The notes below the pieces were generated by a model. That model did no database searches and had not been told where the DNA came from. It worked only from the letters and a program-made list of their open reading frames with translations. Shown here piece by piece: positions 34,776-43,895 of a stretch of 57,717 bases of DNA. This DNA comes from Cytobacillus firmus (GTDB lineage: Bacteria > Bacillota > Bacilli > Bacillales > Cytobacillaceae), in the NCBI RefSeq assembly GCF_023715565.1, contig NZ_JAMBOJ010000031.1:1-57717 (forward strand), read 5' to 3'. The position numbers were made by a program, and so were the translations under genes. The number at the start of each line of letters is the position of its first letter. Position 1 is the first letter of the stretch.

Positions 34776-35735
34776 TTAATTTGCAGTATTGAGAGCTTCG
34801 CGCACCCATTTGTTAGTATCATAAGCTGTGCGTCGGAGGCCGAGCCTCTCCTGAGATTTTGGCCCATTATTTTTAATAATGTCCTTGAACCTATTCCAAT
34901 CAGGCTGCTTATAAATCCACAGCTCCCGCTCCTGATCGAAATGCATCGTCTCGTCCGGCAGAGTGAGGCCAAGCGAGAGAACGCGTGGAATATATTTTGT
35001 AAAAAAGTCCTGTCTTAAATCCTCGTTGGTCTTTGTTCGAATTTTGTATTTTATCGTTGTGTCCTGTTTGGAAGTTCCTGTTGTGGAGGCATCACCCGGG
35101 CCAAAGAACATTAACAGCGCTTCCCACCAGCGGTTAACGGCGTCCTGAACCATCGCTCTTTGCTCGTCGGTTCCTTCAGCCAGCGCCATGATGATGGCTT
35201 CACCATGCTGAGCATGAAAAACCTCTTCTGCACAAATTCTCTTAAGGGCTCTGGCATAAGGGCCATATGAGGCGTTAAGCATATTGGTCTGGGTAATGAT
35301 AGCTGCGCCGTCAACCAGCCAGCCAATCAGGCCGGCATCCCCCCATGTAGGGGCTTCCATATGAAAGACATTATGGAATTTCAGTTTTCCGCTGAATAAA
35401 TCCTGCATAATATCTTCACGGGTTTTGCCGAGAGGTTTCATTAAGTCCTCTGCAACACGAAGCAGCAGCTGACCATGCCCCATCTCATCCTGCACCTTCG
35501 CCATGATCCCAAGCTTGCGTTTTAGTGAAGGGGCTTTCGGCACCCATTCCTTTTCAGGAAGCGCTCCCATAATTTCACTGATTCCATGCATTGAAATTAA
35601 CTTGATTAATGTCATTCGATAATCTTCCGGCATCCAGTCATCCGCTTCAATTTTTTCTCCTGTATTAATGCGTTTCATAAACTGCTCATATTTTTCTTCT
35701 TCCGTCATCTCTTGGTAGAAAAGAGCTTCTGACAT
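34776..35735 (-). CDS. paaA: Phenylacetyl-CoA epoxidase catalytic subunit PaaA
   Basis: Diiron oxygenase subunit (319 residues) converting phenylacetyl-CoA to its ring-1,2-epoxide with O2. Diiron ligands lie in VQDEMGHGQLL (about 80) and RICAEEVFHAQHGEA (about 160). MSEALFYQ at 35735 follows GGGGGTGA and is chosen over an earlier start at 35783 that overlaps paaK. It needs an electron donor, usually PaaE; no reductase gene is present in the cluster. Confidence 0.94.
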   Translation of the reverse strand: MSEALFYQEMTEEEKYEQFMKRINTGEKIEADDWMPEDYRMTLIKLISMHGISEIMGALPEKEWVPKAPSLKRKLGIMAKVQDEMGHGQLLLRVAEDLMKPLGKTREDIMQDLFSGKLKFHNVFHMEAPTWGDAGLIGWLVDGAAIITQTNMLNASYGPYARALKRICAEEVFHAQHGEAIIMALAEGTDEQRAMVQDAVNRWWEALLMFFGPGDASTTGTSKQDTTIKYKIRTKTNEDLRQDFFTKYIPRVLSLGLTLPDETMHFDQERELWIYKQPDWNRFKDIIKNNGPKSQERLGLRRTAYDTNKWVREALNTAN

Positions 35736-35769
35736 GTGTTTCACCCCCAGTGAGTTTAAAATAGTTCGT

Positions 35770-37077
35770 TCAGGTAACTTCATTTACTATGGCCTGAGTA
35801 ACAATCCTGACAGCTTTCCCTTCCGATCTTGGCAGCGATTTGGGCGGATGGAGAACCAGTTTAATGGTAATAAAGCAGTTTTGTTTCAACGCTTCCTGAA
35901 TCTTCTTTTCTACGAATTCCGCTTCCCCCATATTTCTATAAAACTCTTCATTCCATTCAGCATGAAGCTCTAAAGCTTTTAAGCTTCCCTTATTATGCAC
36001 GTGGATCTGATAATGGGGAGCAAGCTCCGGCATCTGAAGAATACAACGTTCAATTTCGGACGGAAAGACGTTCACACCATTTACATTGAGCATATCGTCG
36101 ATTCGGCCTTTCACACGGCTCATGCGGATCGTGGTTCTTCCGCACGCACATTTCTCTTTTGAAAGGGAGGCGATGTCCCCGGTGCGATAGCGGATGACAG
36201 GAAAAGCTTCCTTCGTTAAACTTGTAAAAACAAGCTCACCTTCTTCACCGTTTGGAAGCGGTGTCATTTTTATTGGATCGATCACCTCTGCAAAAAAGTG
36301 ATCCTCAGCAATGTGGAGGCCATCCTGAACCTCATGGCATTCCATGGCTACACCTGGTCCAAGCACTTCACTCAGCCCATAAATATCGCATGCTTTAATT
36401 CCAAGCTTAGCTTGAAGTGCTTTCCGCATTTCTTCAGACCAGGATTCAGCCCCAAATATCCCAAACTTTAATGAGGTACTTGCCGGGTCGATTCCCCGCT
36501 CCTCCATCTTCTCTGCTAAATTGAGAACATAAGAAGGAGTTCCGCAAATAACCTCCGGCTTAAAGTCCTGAATCAGCAGAATTTGTCTCTCAGTATTTCC
36601 ACCAGAAACAGGTACGGTTGCCATGCCAAGCTGTTCGCTGCCATAATGCATGCCCAATCCGCCGGTAAACAGCCCGTAGCCATAAGCATTATGCAATACC
36701 TGACCAGGTTGACCTCCTCCTAAGGAGATTGCCCTGGCTATCAGATTGCTCCACATTTCGATGTCATTTCGGGTGTAGCCCACTACAGTTGGCTTTCCGC
36801 TCGTTCCTGAAGAAGCGTGCAGACGCACAATTTCTTTTTTATCCACAGCAAAAAGACCGAATGGGTAATGCTCCCGCAAATCTGCTTTATTAGTAAATGG
36901 CAGCTTTTGAATATCATCCAGGCTGGTAATGTCTTGAGGTGTAATATTACTTTCCAAAAACTTTTTTTGATAGAAAAGCACATGGTTATATACTCTCTCC
37001 GTTGTCTGCCTGAGCCGGTCCAGCTGCAATTCCTCTATCTTTTCGCGGCTTTCCGTTTCAATATCATGCAGAATCAA
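35770..37077 (-). CDS. paaK: Phenylacetate-CoA ligase
   Basis: Adenylate-forming enzyme of 435 residues activating phenylacetate to phenylacetyl-CoA with ATP. AMP-binding motif HASSGTSGKPTVVGYT (about 90), YGLSEVLGPGVAMEC (about 237), YRTGDIASL (about 303) and DDMLNVNGVNVFPSEIE (about 325). It is the first gene of the paa operon, and its promoter carries the best copy of the proposed PaaX operator. Start ATG lies after a GGGAGGTC-like site. Phenylacetate could be taken up or come from other reactions; the 2-oxoacid dehydrogenase block would bypass this enzyme. Confidence 0.94.
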   Translation of the reverse strand: MILHDIETESREKIEELQLDRLRQTTERVYNHVLFYQKKFLESNITPQDITSLDDIQKLPFTNKADLREHYPFGLFAVDKKEIVRLHASSGTSGKPTVVGYTRNDIEMWSNLIARAISLGGGQPGQVLHNAYGYGLFTGGLGMHYGSEQLGMATVPVSGGNTERQILLIQDFKPEVICGTPSYVLNLAEKMEERGIDPASTSLKFGIFGAESWSEEMRKALQAKLGIKACDIYGLSEVLGPGVAMECHEVQDGLHIAEDHFFAEVIDPIKMTPLPNGEEGELVFTSLTKEAFPVIRYRTGDIASLSKEKCACGRTTIRMSRVKGRIDDMLNVNGVNVFPSEIERCILQMPELAPHYQIHVHNKGSLKALELHAEWNEEFYRNMGEAEFVEKKIQEALKQNCFITIKLVLHPPKSLPRSEGKAVRIVTQAIVNEVT

Positions 37078-37113
37078 GACATGACCTCCCAGAATATTAG
37101 GATAATAATTTAA

Positions 37114-37135
37114 TATAACGTTTAAATATCGTTAG
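37114..37135. promoter_or_regulatory. Candidate PaaX operator in the paaK promoter
   Basis: TAACG, 9 bases, CGTTA is a perfect 5-bp inverted repeat (37116-37120, 37130-37134). It is 37-58 bases upstream of the paaK start. A second palindrome, GTGTTA-N6-TAACAC, lies at 37145-37162 and overlaps a possible -35. Confidence 0.6.
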
Positions 37136-37144
37136 ATAAAATAA

Positions 37145-37162
37145 GTGTTATATATTTAACAC
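37145..37162. promoter_or_regulatory. GTGTTA-N6-TAACAC palindrome upstream of paaK
   Basis: Perfect 6-bp arms separated by TATATT, 68-85 bases before the paaK start, next to the proposed PaaX site. It could be a second operator or incidental in AT-rich DNA. Confidence 0.35.
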
Positions 37163-37232
37163 AAAGATACCGTGTAAACAGGAAAAAGTCAACTTATTTT
37201 CTGAAAATTTACTTATTTATTCTAAAGCTAAT

Positions 37233-37266
37233 AAAAAGACCTAGCCCATATATTAAAGGGCTAGGT
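37233..37266 (-). terminator. Terminator of the large membrane protein gene
   Basis: CCTAGCCC/GGGCTAGG perfect 8-bp stem followed by TCTTTTT on the minus strand. Confidence 0.88.
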
Positions 37267-37274
37267 AATATTTC

Positions 37275-40200
37275 TCATGACCATTCTTTTAACTTATTTA
37301 CTATGTTATTCTTCCATTTAGATATTAGTAGCTCTTCACCTTTTGCTGTTTTTTGTTTCTGCCATTCGTTATAGCTTGCTGCAGAAATTAGAATAGAGCC
37401 AGCAATTAGAAGGTACGCCCACCAAGGGAGGTTCCCCCAATATGGTCTGGTTTGAAGCAGTACATTCAGGAGCAGAACCCCTGAACCTACAAAGAAATAA
37501 GACTTTATCCTCCAAAAAGTGCCAGCAAGCATCGAGATCAGAGAGAGCGTGCCGACTATAAGTGCATCATAAACCGTATTATTTGCAAGGCCATCCTGTA
37601 CGAGCAGCAGGGATACTGCTATGAGAACTCCCCACTGAATTTTACTGGTCAGCTTAGAATATTGCCCTTTCAGGACTTTCCTGACAAATATAATCAGTAT
37701 GATCCAAGGGAGAACATATACCTCTCTTATAAAAAGATCCGGTATTTCAATAATTCTTAATATCCTATAATATGGCTCCAGTAATACTGCTCCTGCCAGC
37801 AATTCAGGCAACCTATTGTATTTGGATGTCACTCTGTTTCTCTGTAAAAACAATAATGCGCTAATCAGTAGTCCAGGGAGAACTTCCGCCCATAGGGAAA
37901 CCGCTGGAAAAAGATAAGCAGTAAGCAAAAATAGCAGGGAAATAATTGTGTAGCTATCAGCTTTTTTGCCCATGAAAATTTTAGCGTATACCATTTTGCC
38001 AATGAAAACCGCAGCCATGCCGAAGCCTGCAGCCATCATAATTTTCATATCTGGAGCAATACCGTTAATGAATAGGAATTTAAGTACTGCTGCATACAGT
38101 AACACTAATGGAATAACAGCTAATATATCAAGCCTGGTTCTATGCATATATAAGATTAACCCTGCTGCATAGGTTATAGATACGATAAATGGAAGAACTC
38201 CAAAGGGGTATGACACCAGAAAAGCCAATAGCCCAATCACAGACCAGGGTACTAAGAAGTAAACACTCCTCTGTTTATCCTGAGTTTTACCCGTTATCCA
38301 GAATAAAAATACGGCACAACTGACTGATAATATGGCATACTCACTATAACTCTCCTCCCAAATATGCTCCATACCTGTCAAAATCACCATATACAAAGTT
38401 ATAAAAGAGCTGTAAAGGAATATCTTTACTTTCCATTCATTAGCAGAAACCTTGAAACTGATCCAATAGACTGCCAGGGTGGCTATAAATGGCCAGATAC
38501 TATTTTCCCTGTAAAGGAAAAATGTCAGGATCATGGCAAAGGGCATGAACATATGGCCAATCCAGCTAAACCCTCTAGCCAGGACAACATCATTTTTAGA
38601 TATATAAAAAGCCGAACCAAGGAGGATCCATGCCCCTAAAGGAAATTGAACCCAATTAAAAAATGTAAAGTTAAATGGTAAACCAATCAAAATCATAAAG
38701 TAAGCAAAAAGTGAAATCGATGCTGTCACAAACGGAATCCAGCTTTGCTTATGGAATTGATATAGGGCAAGGTACAATGCTATACCTCCAATAAATACTG
38801 CAGGCCTCATCCAAATTTCATTGATCGACAAAGCAGTGGCAGTAAACAGTGAGATTGTATAATATCCCAGCGAAATTAAAAACACGTTTTTGGCTTGAGT
38901 TTGATGTCCTTTCTTAGAAAGAATGACATAAAGGATAAGGAGAGCTATACTTGCCATTACTGTATTCATGGCCATACCCAGTTCATTCCGATAAAAGCTT
39001 GAATAACTTCGCAGATGTTCACCATAAAGCATAAAGGCAAACCCGATTGACAAGGGAGTAGCCCAAGGAATCGTTTCTGTATAAAAGCCCCTATTTTCAA
39101 CCTTATTCATGAGGTACAGTACTAAGCTGAAGATTAATAGCATCGTGCCTGCAGCAAGCCAATCAAGAAGGCCTGCAGCTATTACAGCTGAAAACAGCAT
39201 ACTAGTGACTGCCACATCGCGTGAGCTTGATTTCACTACTTTTAAGACCGGATATTTAAGCAGATACCCGAAACTGATAAAAAGCACAAAGCCACTAAAG
39301 AATATAGGTATTGATAAATTGGTGAACAGGATTATTTTATCCAGCATAAGAATTGCTTGGAATAGGGCAGAAGCTAAAAAAACAGGTGCCAGGTAAGCAA
39401 ACAGCCTGTGTCCCATAATATTTGCCAAATATATAAACTGCCCCGCTAGTATTGTATAGGCCAGCAGCAGTGATACAGAAGGCTCCCCGGCTGTTAACAG
39501 GAATCCTTCGATTGAAATATAAAGGAAAGCAAGTATTGAAACTGCTGCACTGGTCAGTCTGAAAATCTTCTCCCAGGAATATTGCTTATCCATAACCATA
39601 GGAACAAATAGAAAACCAATTCCTGCTAGCGCATAGAAAACCGGACCAGATGTAACTAACATACTATTTTCAATCAACTGATAGATACCATAAACAATTA
39701 GCAGGCTGAAGACGAAATGAAACTCCTTCCTGCCTGTGACATACACCATCGATAAATACACAGCTGCAGTCAGCAGGATATTCACACTGTAAAAAATATG
39801 GCTATTGAAAAAGGCTAGCATCAATAAAGTCGAGATCACTAAATTGATTTGAGCAAAGTAAACCAGTTCTTGTGAAAACAATTTAAGATTGGCATGCTTT
39901 TTCATGCGATGATAAGCTGCTGACAGAAGAGCATTGAAAACCATCAATCCAAGATAAAAGCCGTCATTTTCAAGACTGAATGCTTTCAGAGTAAAACCAG
40001 CACATGCACTCAGGGCAAAATATGCAAACCAGACAAAAAGACGTGAGCCCAGTTTGTATGCAAATACACAATACACAGGGATGATTATTAAACTGCCAGC
40101 CGTTCCAAGTATATAGCGTCCTTCTCCATAGAAAGAAAGATACGGGCCAAGTAGTTCAAACCAGCCGACAGACAATATAAATATTGGCAAAAATAAACTT

Positions 40201-40670
40201 CCAAGAACAATGAAAGCAAATGATGTTCTTTCAATTTTCAGCAGCTTTCCGGAAATATACGCAAAGCCATAGAAAAGAAGCGAAACCACTGCAATGGATG
40301 CACTTTTCATGAAATATGACATTGTCGCCCAGTTGCTTGTTGCCACAAAAAGTCCGCCAATCAGGAGCAGAATTACTCCAATATTCAGCAACCAGGAAAT
40401 GTTCCTTTCACGGATTTCTTCCTGAGATATCTTCTTCTTCACAATTTCTTTTGCCGGCAGTATAGCCTTTTTTCTATTTTCTTCTGCGACTTTTGCCGCC
40501 TGAATCTGCTCTCTTTTCTGCTCTTCAAGGTCCTGATAGTACTGATGATGGGCTTTTAGAGTTATTTCATAATGTTCTGATGAAATATAGTCCTTCTCTT
40601 TCAATTTAGTGAGTTCAGCATGAAATATATCGTGATGATATTTTTCTGTTTGTGGGTTCAAGGGATCCAC
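37275..40670 (-). CDS. Large polytopic membrane protein with DUF2157-like N-terminus
   Basis: 1131 residues: a charged, probably cytosolic N-terminus with a helical Lys/Glu-rich segment (about 40-90), then some 30 or more closely spaced hydrophobic helices to the C-terminus. ERNISWLLNIGVILLLIGGL and the following NWATMSYFMKSAS recall DUF2157 proteins. No catalytic motif was recognised. A transporter, polymer-handling or sensing role cannot be chosen. Single gene, own terminator, no linked partner. Function unknown. Confidence 0.8.
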   Translation of the reverse strand: MDPLNPQTEKYHHDIFHAELTKLKEKDYISSEHYEITLKAHHQYYQDLEEQKREQIQAAKVAEENRKKAILPAKEIVKKKISQEEIRERNISWLLNIGVILLLIGGLFVATSNWATMSYFMKSASIAVVSLLFYGFAYISGKLLKIERTSFAFIVLGSLFLPIFILSVGWFELLGPYLSFYGEGRYILGTAGSLIIIPVYCVFAYKLGSRLFVWFAYFALSACAGFTLKAFSLENDGFYLGLMVFNALLSAAYHRMKKHANLKLFSQELVYFAQINLVISTLLMLAFFNSHIFYSVNILLTAAVYLSMVYVTGRKEFHFVFSLLIVYGIYQLIENSMLVTSGPVFYALAGIGFLFVPMVMDKQYSWEKIFRLTSAAVSILAFLYISIEGFLLTAGEPSVSLLLAYTILAGQFIYLANIMGHRLFAYLAPVFLASALFQAILMLDKIILFTNLSIPIFFSGFVLFISFGYLLKYPVLKVVKSSSRDVAVTSMLFSAVIAAGLLDWLAAGTMLLIFSLVLYLMNKVENRGFYTETIPWATPLSIGFAFMLYGEHLRSYSSFYRNELGMAMNTVMASIALLILYVILSKKGHQTQAKNVFLISLGYYTISLFTATALSINEIWMRPAVFIGGIALYLALYQFHKQSWIPFVTASISLFAYFMILIGLPFNFTFFNWVQFPLGAWILLGSAFYISKNDVVLARGFSWIGHMFMPFAMILTFFLYRENSIWPFIATLAVYWISFKVSANEWKVKIFLYSSFITLYMVILTGMEHIWEESYSEYAILSVSCAVFLFWITGKTQDKQRSVYFLVPWSVIGLLAFLVSYPFGVLPFIVSITYAAGLILYMHRTRLDILAVIPLVLLYAAVLKFLFINGIAPDMKIMMAAGFGMAAVFIGKMVYAKIFMGKKADSYTIISLLFLLTAYLFPAVSLWAEVLPGLLISALLFLQRNRVTSKYNRLPELLAGAVLLEPYYRILRIIEIPDLFIREVYVLPWIILIIFVRKVLKGQYSKLTSKIQWGVLIAVSLLLVQDGLANNTVYDALIVGTLSLISMLAGTFWRIKSYFFVGSGVLLLNVLLQTRPYWGNLPWWAYLLIAGSILISAASYNEWQKQKTAKGEELLISKWKNNIVNKLKEWS

Positions 40671-40856
40671 CTCTTTTAGATAGAATAATATTCTATCGGT
40701 TCTATTAGTGTAATATTACACAATTTGAATGAATAAATCAATCGCTATTTAGCATTTATTACCTCTAAAGTAGGTTTATACAATTTATTTAATTATAAGA
40801 TGTAATAAAGAAACAAAGTCGCAGGTTTGAGCTGAACTGCTGGTGAGAATGGGGAA
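40671..40856. other. AT-rich intergenic region upstream of the large membrane protein
   Basis: Contains GATAGAATAATATTCTATC at 40680-40698, a 9-bp palindrome about 10 bases upstream of the 1131-residue gene, which could be an operator or part of its leader. Nothing else stands out. Confidence 0.35.
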
Positions 40857-40982
40857 ATGGGAGCGCCTTATGATGTTCACGATGTTTTTAAACATTTTGA
40901 TGCATTGGATAAACATAAGTTTCTTTTTATTAAATATGCACCACAGAGGTATAATCTGACTGGGGATTTAGCTAGAAAGTAA
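40857..40982 (+). CDS. Possible 41-residue small ORF or gene remnant
   Basis: ATG GGA GCG... opens a 41-residue frame, rich in His, Asp and aromatic residues (HDVFKHFDALDKHKFLF). GGGGA lies 3 bases before the ATG, rather close. The composition looks protein-like, not random AT-rich translation, so it may be the tail of a lost gene or a small protein. It lies alone on the plus strand and ends at a hairpin. No homologue recognised. Confidence 0.3.
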   Translation: MGAPYDVHDVFKHFDALDKHKFLFIKYAPQRYNLTGDLARK

Positions 40983-41004
40983 AAGCCCGCTAATTAAGCG
41001 GGCT
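40979..41004 (-). terminator. Terminator of the 63-residue gene
   Basis: GCCCGCT/AGCGGGC 7-bp stem followed on the minus strand by TTTTAC. Confidence 0.75.
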
Positions 41005-41032
41005 CATGGGGAGGCCAATTCTGACCTTCTTT

Positions 41033-41224
41033 TTATTCTGTAATTGTGACTAACTTTACATCAGCGAAATCAAATCGGTGATAGTGACCTTCAGTACATG
41101 TCAGTTCAACAAATCCTTCCAGATCTTTAATGCTGCCGATTACCTCGGATTTATTTTCTGCTTCAACCTCTTCTGTTACGGTAACGCCTTTTTCAAAAGT
41201 ATAAATAACCTTAAATGTATTCAT
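41033..41224 (-). CDS. Small acidic protein, unknown function
   Basis: 63 residues, predicted soluble, with a beta-strand-rich start (FKVIYTFEKGVTVTEEVEA) and a second strand pair (HRFDFADVKLVTITE). AAGGAGAG precedes the ATG, and a terminator follows, so it looks like a real gene. No family was recognised. Confidence 0.65.
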   Translation of the reverse strand: MNTFKVIYTFEKGVTVTEEVEAENKSEVIGSIKDLEGFVELTCTEGHYHRFDFADVKLVTITE

Positions 41225-41545
41225 ATGTGTAAAACTCTCCTTTCCCTATTTTTGTTCCCATCACTGCAGTGATTAAAACACATAAATCATTATTTCAGTT
41301 ATTTTCCAACAGCCAAATTAAACACTTTCAAAGGAAGTTGCTGGCATTAACTGTTTTTAGCAAGAAAATAGCAAGAGCTAGCATTCTGCTATTCGACAGA
41401 TATCGGCTGGTATCACCATAATCTCACACATACAGCCATTTTCTAATTGACTTCGACAAAATTAAATTTCGTTTCTTAGAAATGAATCATAAAAAGGTCA
41501 GTCTTAGTTAACATAAAAATATTATAATAAACCGTTAAAAATGAA
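41225..41545. other. Intergenic region without recognised feature
   Basis: AT-rich DNA between the 63-residue gene and the repeat element. No convincing gene, RNA motif or operator was seen; it should hold the promoter of the 63-residue gene. Confidence 0.4.
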
Positions 41546-41825
41546 GGCTGTTTTCGCAAAGTTTGTTGCTATTTATATTATATTTACTGAGTTGATTGTA
41601 GTGGAAGGTGCGAGATCCTCGAAAATGCATTCGCATTCTCTTCGTGCGGTGTTTACTAAAGGTAGCTTATTCAACGTCCTACGGGAGTAGCGGGACAGGT
41701 GAGACCCCACAGACGCGTAGCGTCGAGGAGGCTCACCGCCCGCCCCGTGGAAAGCGAGCATTCTCTCACTGCAATCAAAGGACAACATTGATAAGTGAAA
41801 AACAACAATTTATACGAAAAGAGCC
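41546..41825 (+). repeat. Miniature inverted-repeat element, full-length copy
   Basis: 280 bp bounded by imperfect terminal inverted repeats (GGCTGTTTTCG at 41546 and, on the other strand, GGCTCTTTTCGTATAAATTG). The core has a GC-rich palindromic stretch with GACAGGTGAGACCCC and GAGGAGGCTCACCGCCC, familiar from interspersed Bacillus repeats. GCATTCTCT occurs on both sides of the core (about 41632 and 41758), and the shorter copy at 30965-31119 has lost exactly the sequence between them. Short frames inside are not credible genes. Confidence 0.82.
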
Positions 41826-41830
41826 AAAAT

Positions 41831-41864
41831 AAAAAAGAAGCCCTGCTATTAAGCGGACTCCTCT
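41831..41864 (-). terminator. Imperfect terminator of the YeeI gene
   Basis: GAGTCCGCT and AGCAGGGCTTC form an imperfect stem on the minus strand followed by TTTTTT. Confidence 0.6.
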
Positions 41865-41870
41865 TTTCCA

Positions 41871-42590
41871 TTATTCACCTAAATCAACATTATGATAAAC
41901 ACGCTGGACATCTTCCAGATCTTCAAGGGTGTCGATCAACTTTTCAAATTGCGCTTGTGCATCAGCTTCCAGGGTGACTTCATTTTGCGGGAGCATTGTT
42001 AATTCAGCAACAGCAAACTCATTGATACCCGCGGATTTGAATGCTTCCTGAACTGCATGAAATTGATCGGGATCAGCATAAACAATTACAGTGTCTTCTT
42101 CTTTCAGAATATCACGTGCATCTACGTCAGCTTCCATTAGGATTTCCAGTACTTCTTCCTCTGATTTGCCTTCAATTCCAATAACAGCGGTTGAGTCGAA
42201 CATATAGGAAACAGATCCGCTCACACCCATGTTTCCACCGTTTTTACCGAATGCAGCACGTACATTAGATGCTGTACGATTTACGTTATTCGTCAATGCA
42301 TCAACGATAATCATTGATCCGTTAGGCCCGAATCCTTCATAGCGAAGCTCGTCATAGTTTTCTTCCGTACCACCTTTTGCTTTTTCTATTGCGCGATCAA
42401 TGATATTTCTTGGCACGTTATATGTTTTTGCACGCTCAAGCACAAATTTCAAGGCCTGGTTTGCTTCAGGATCAGGCTCCCCTTGCTTGGCAACCACATA
42501 TATCTCAAGTGCAAACTTGGAATAAACACGGCTCGTATTTGCGTCCTTTGAGGCTTTCTTTTCTTTGATATTGTTCCATTTACGGCCCAT
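41871..42590 (-). CDS. yeeI: YebC/PmpR-family protein YeeI
   Basis: 239-residue TACO1/YebC family protein. Typical N-terminus [25 protein letters not shown], then [17 protein letters not shown] (about 70), [20 protein letters not shown] and [15 protein letters not shown]. Relatives act as transcription regulators, and recently as translation factors relieving ribosome stalls. The frame begins at GTG 42599; ATG 42590 (MGRKW) fits relatives better. No operon partner. Confidence 0.92.
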   Translation of the reverse strand: MGRKWNNIKEKKASKDANTSRVYSKFALEIYVVAKQGEPDPEANQALKFVLERAKTYNVPRNIIDRAIEKAKGGTEENYDELRYEGFGPNGSMIIVDALTNNVNRTASNVRAAFGKNGGNMGVSGSVSYMFDSTAVIGIEGKSEEEVLEILMEADVDARDILKEEDTVIVYADPDQFHAVQEAFKSAGINEFAVAELTMLPQNEVTLEADAQAQFEKLIDTLEDLEDVQRVYHNVDLGE

Positions 42591-42758
42591 ATGTCCCACT
42601 CTCTTTCAACTTTGGATCAAATAAGTAATAGAGTCTTCAATTTTCTGAAGAACTCTCACTAAATTATTATACATTAAGACACCTGTTTTTTTCGAGCATT
42701 CTTTCTTGAAAATGACTCTTGGCATCAAAAGAAAAAAGAGACACAAATGTGCCCCTGA

Positions 42759-43709
42759 TCAACTCAACAGGATTCTTTCTAATACCTTTTGCACCTGGTT
42801 GCCTTCTTTAAAGGATACCAATAGTGCTTTATCTCCTTTTATTGCTTTCAAAAGTTCTGCAGGAAGACTGGTTTCAGGTTCATCAAGCTTTATAATTTCT
42901 CCGCTCTTTTCAATGCCAGTTTGAACCAGAATTCTCCAATTCTGCATATCTAAAGTTCCTTTATCACCAAAAACTTTAAAAGACAAATGTTCTTGCTGCC
43001 CGATTCCGGCTATTCCGTTAAACACAACCGGAATTCCGTTTGGCAGCGTTAATAGGGTTGAAAAGCTTGTTTCACATAATCGGTCATCTTCAGGGTATTC
43101 AACAAAAGAATGGACAATATCCAATTCTCCGAAGGTATCGTGAATCATGTGAATAAAATGGGGGACTACTTCCCTGATAAAGCCCCCCTGTTCCTTGCTT
43201 GATATCCAATCGTTCTGCTGCCACTCACGCGGCCATTGCTTAAACTGCAGGTGCAGTTCAACTTTTTTAATCCTGCCCAGTTCACCATTATGTATCTTAC
43301 GCTTAAACAATTTAAATACCGGACTATATGCCATGGGAAAATTCATAGCGTGGATAATCCCGGCATTCACAGCAGCTTCACACATTTCTATTGCCTCTTC
43401 AATTGAATTGGCCAGAGGCTTTTCACAAAGAAGATGCTTGCCGCTGTTTATAATATCCATTGCTATAGGATGATGATATTTTGGCGGAACTCCCAAATAG
43501 ATAAGCTTAATGGTTTCATCCTGAAGTAAATCCAAATAATTGGTAAGCAATGTTACATCCGGCAGCTCAGCCTTAAACTTATCTAGTCGTTCAGCATTTT
43601 GGTCACAAAGTGCTGCAATGTCAAACTCCTTATGCTGATGAAATTGACGGAGTATTCTTTCCCCTACAGCACCCATCCCAATTAATCCTACTTTAATCTT
43701 TTCTCTCAC
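42759..43709 (-). CDS. Gfo/Idh/MocA family oxidoreductase
   Basis: NAD(P)-dependent oxidoreductase of 316 residues. Rossmann motif KVGLIGMGAVGERIL at the N-terminus, the family EKP motif in HLLCEKPLANSIEEAIE (about 90) and a C-terminal sheet domain. Substrates of the family are sugars, inositols or related polyols. GTG at 43709 follows AAGGTGAC; the longer open frame to 43736 lacks a good site. Isolated gene, so the substrate cannot be assigned. Confidence 0.88.
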   Translation of the reverse strand: MREKIKVGLIGMGAVGERILRQFHQHKEFDIAALCDQNAERLDKFKAELPDVTLLTNYLDLLQDETIKLIYLGVPPKYHHPIAMDIINSGKHLLCEKPLANSIEEAIEMCEAAVNAGIIHAMNFPMAYSPVFKLFKRKIHNGELGRIKKVELHLQFKQWPREWQQNDWISSKEQGGFIREVVPHFIHMIHDTFGELDIVHSFVEYPEDDRLCETSFSTLLTLPNGIPVVFNGIAGIGQQEHLSFKVFGDKGTLDMQNWRILVQTGIEKSGEIIKLDEPETSLPAELLKAIKGDKALLVSFKEGNQVQKVLERILLS

Positions 43710-43895
43710 ACATGTCACCTTCTTATGAAAAATCATGTACTCCTTTGAATTATATCGTTAATTTCAAATATTCAAAAGTTTAATTTATCTCACAAGGTCA
43801 TGGAATAAGGACCAAAAATATACCGGCCAATAATTGGATAGAAAAATTTTGAATGGGGATAATAATTTTAATAAAACAATCAGGAGGTGCCACCA

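Noticed and set aside
41573..41832. Short ORFs of 71-74 codons on both strands inside the repeat
   Set aside because: They fall in the palindromic repeat core, lack ribosome sites and have mirror-image open frames, typical of spurious calls in this repeat family.
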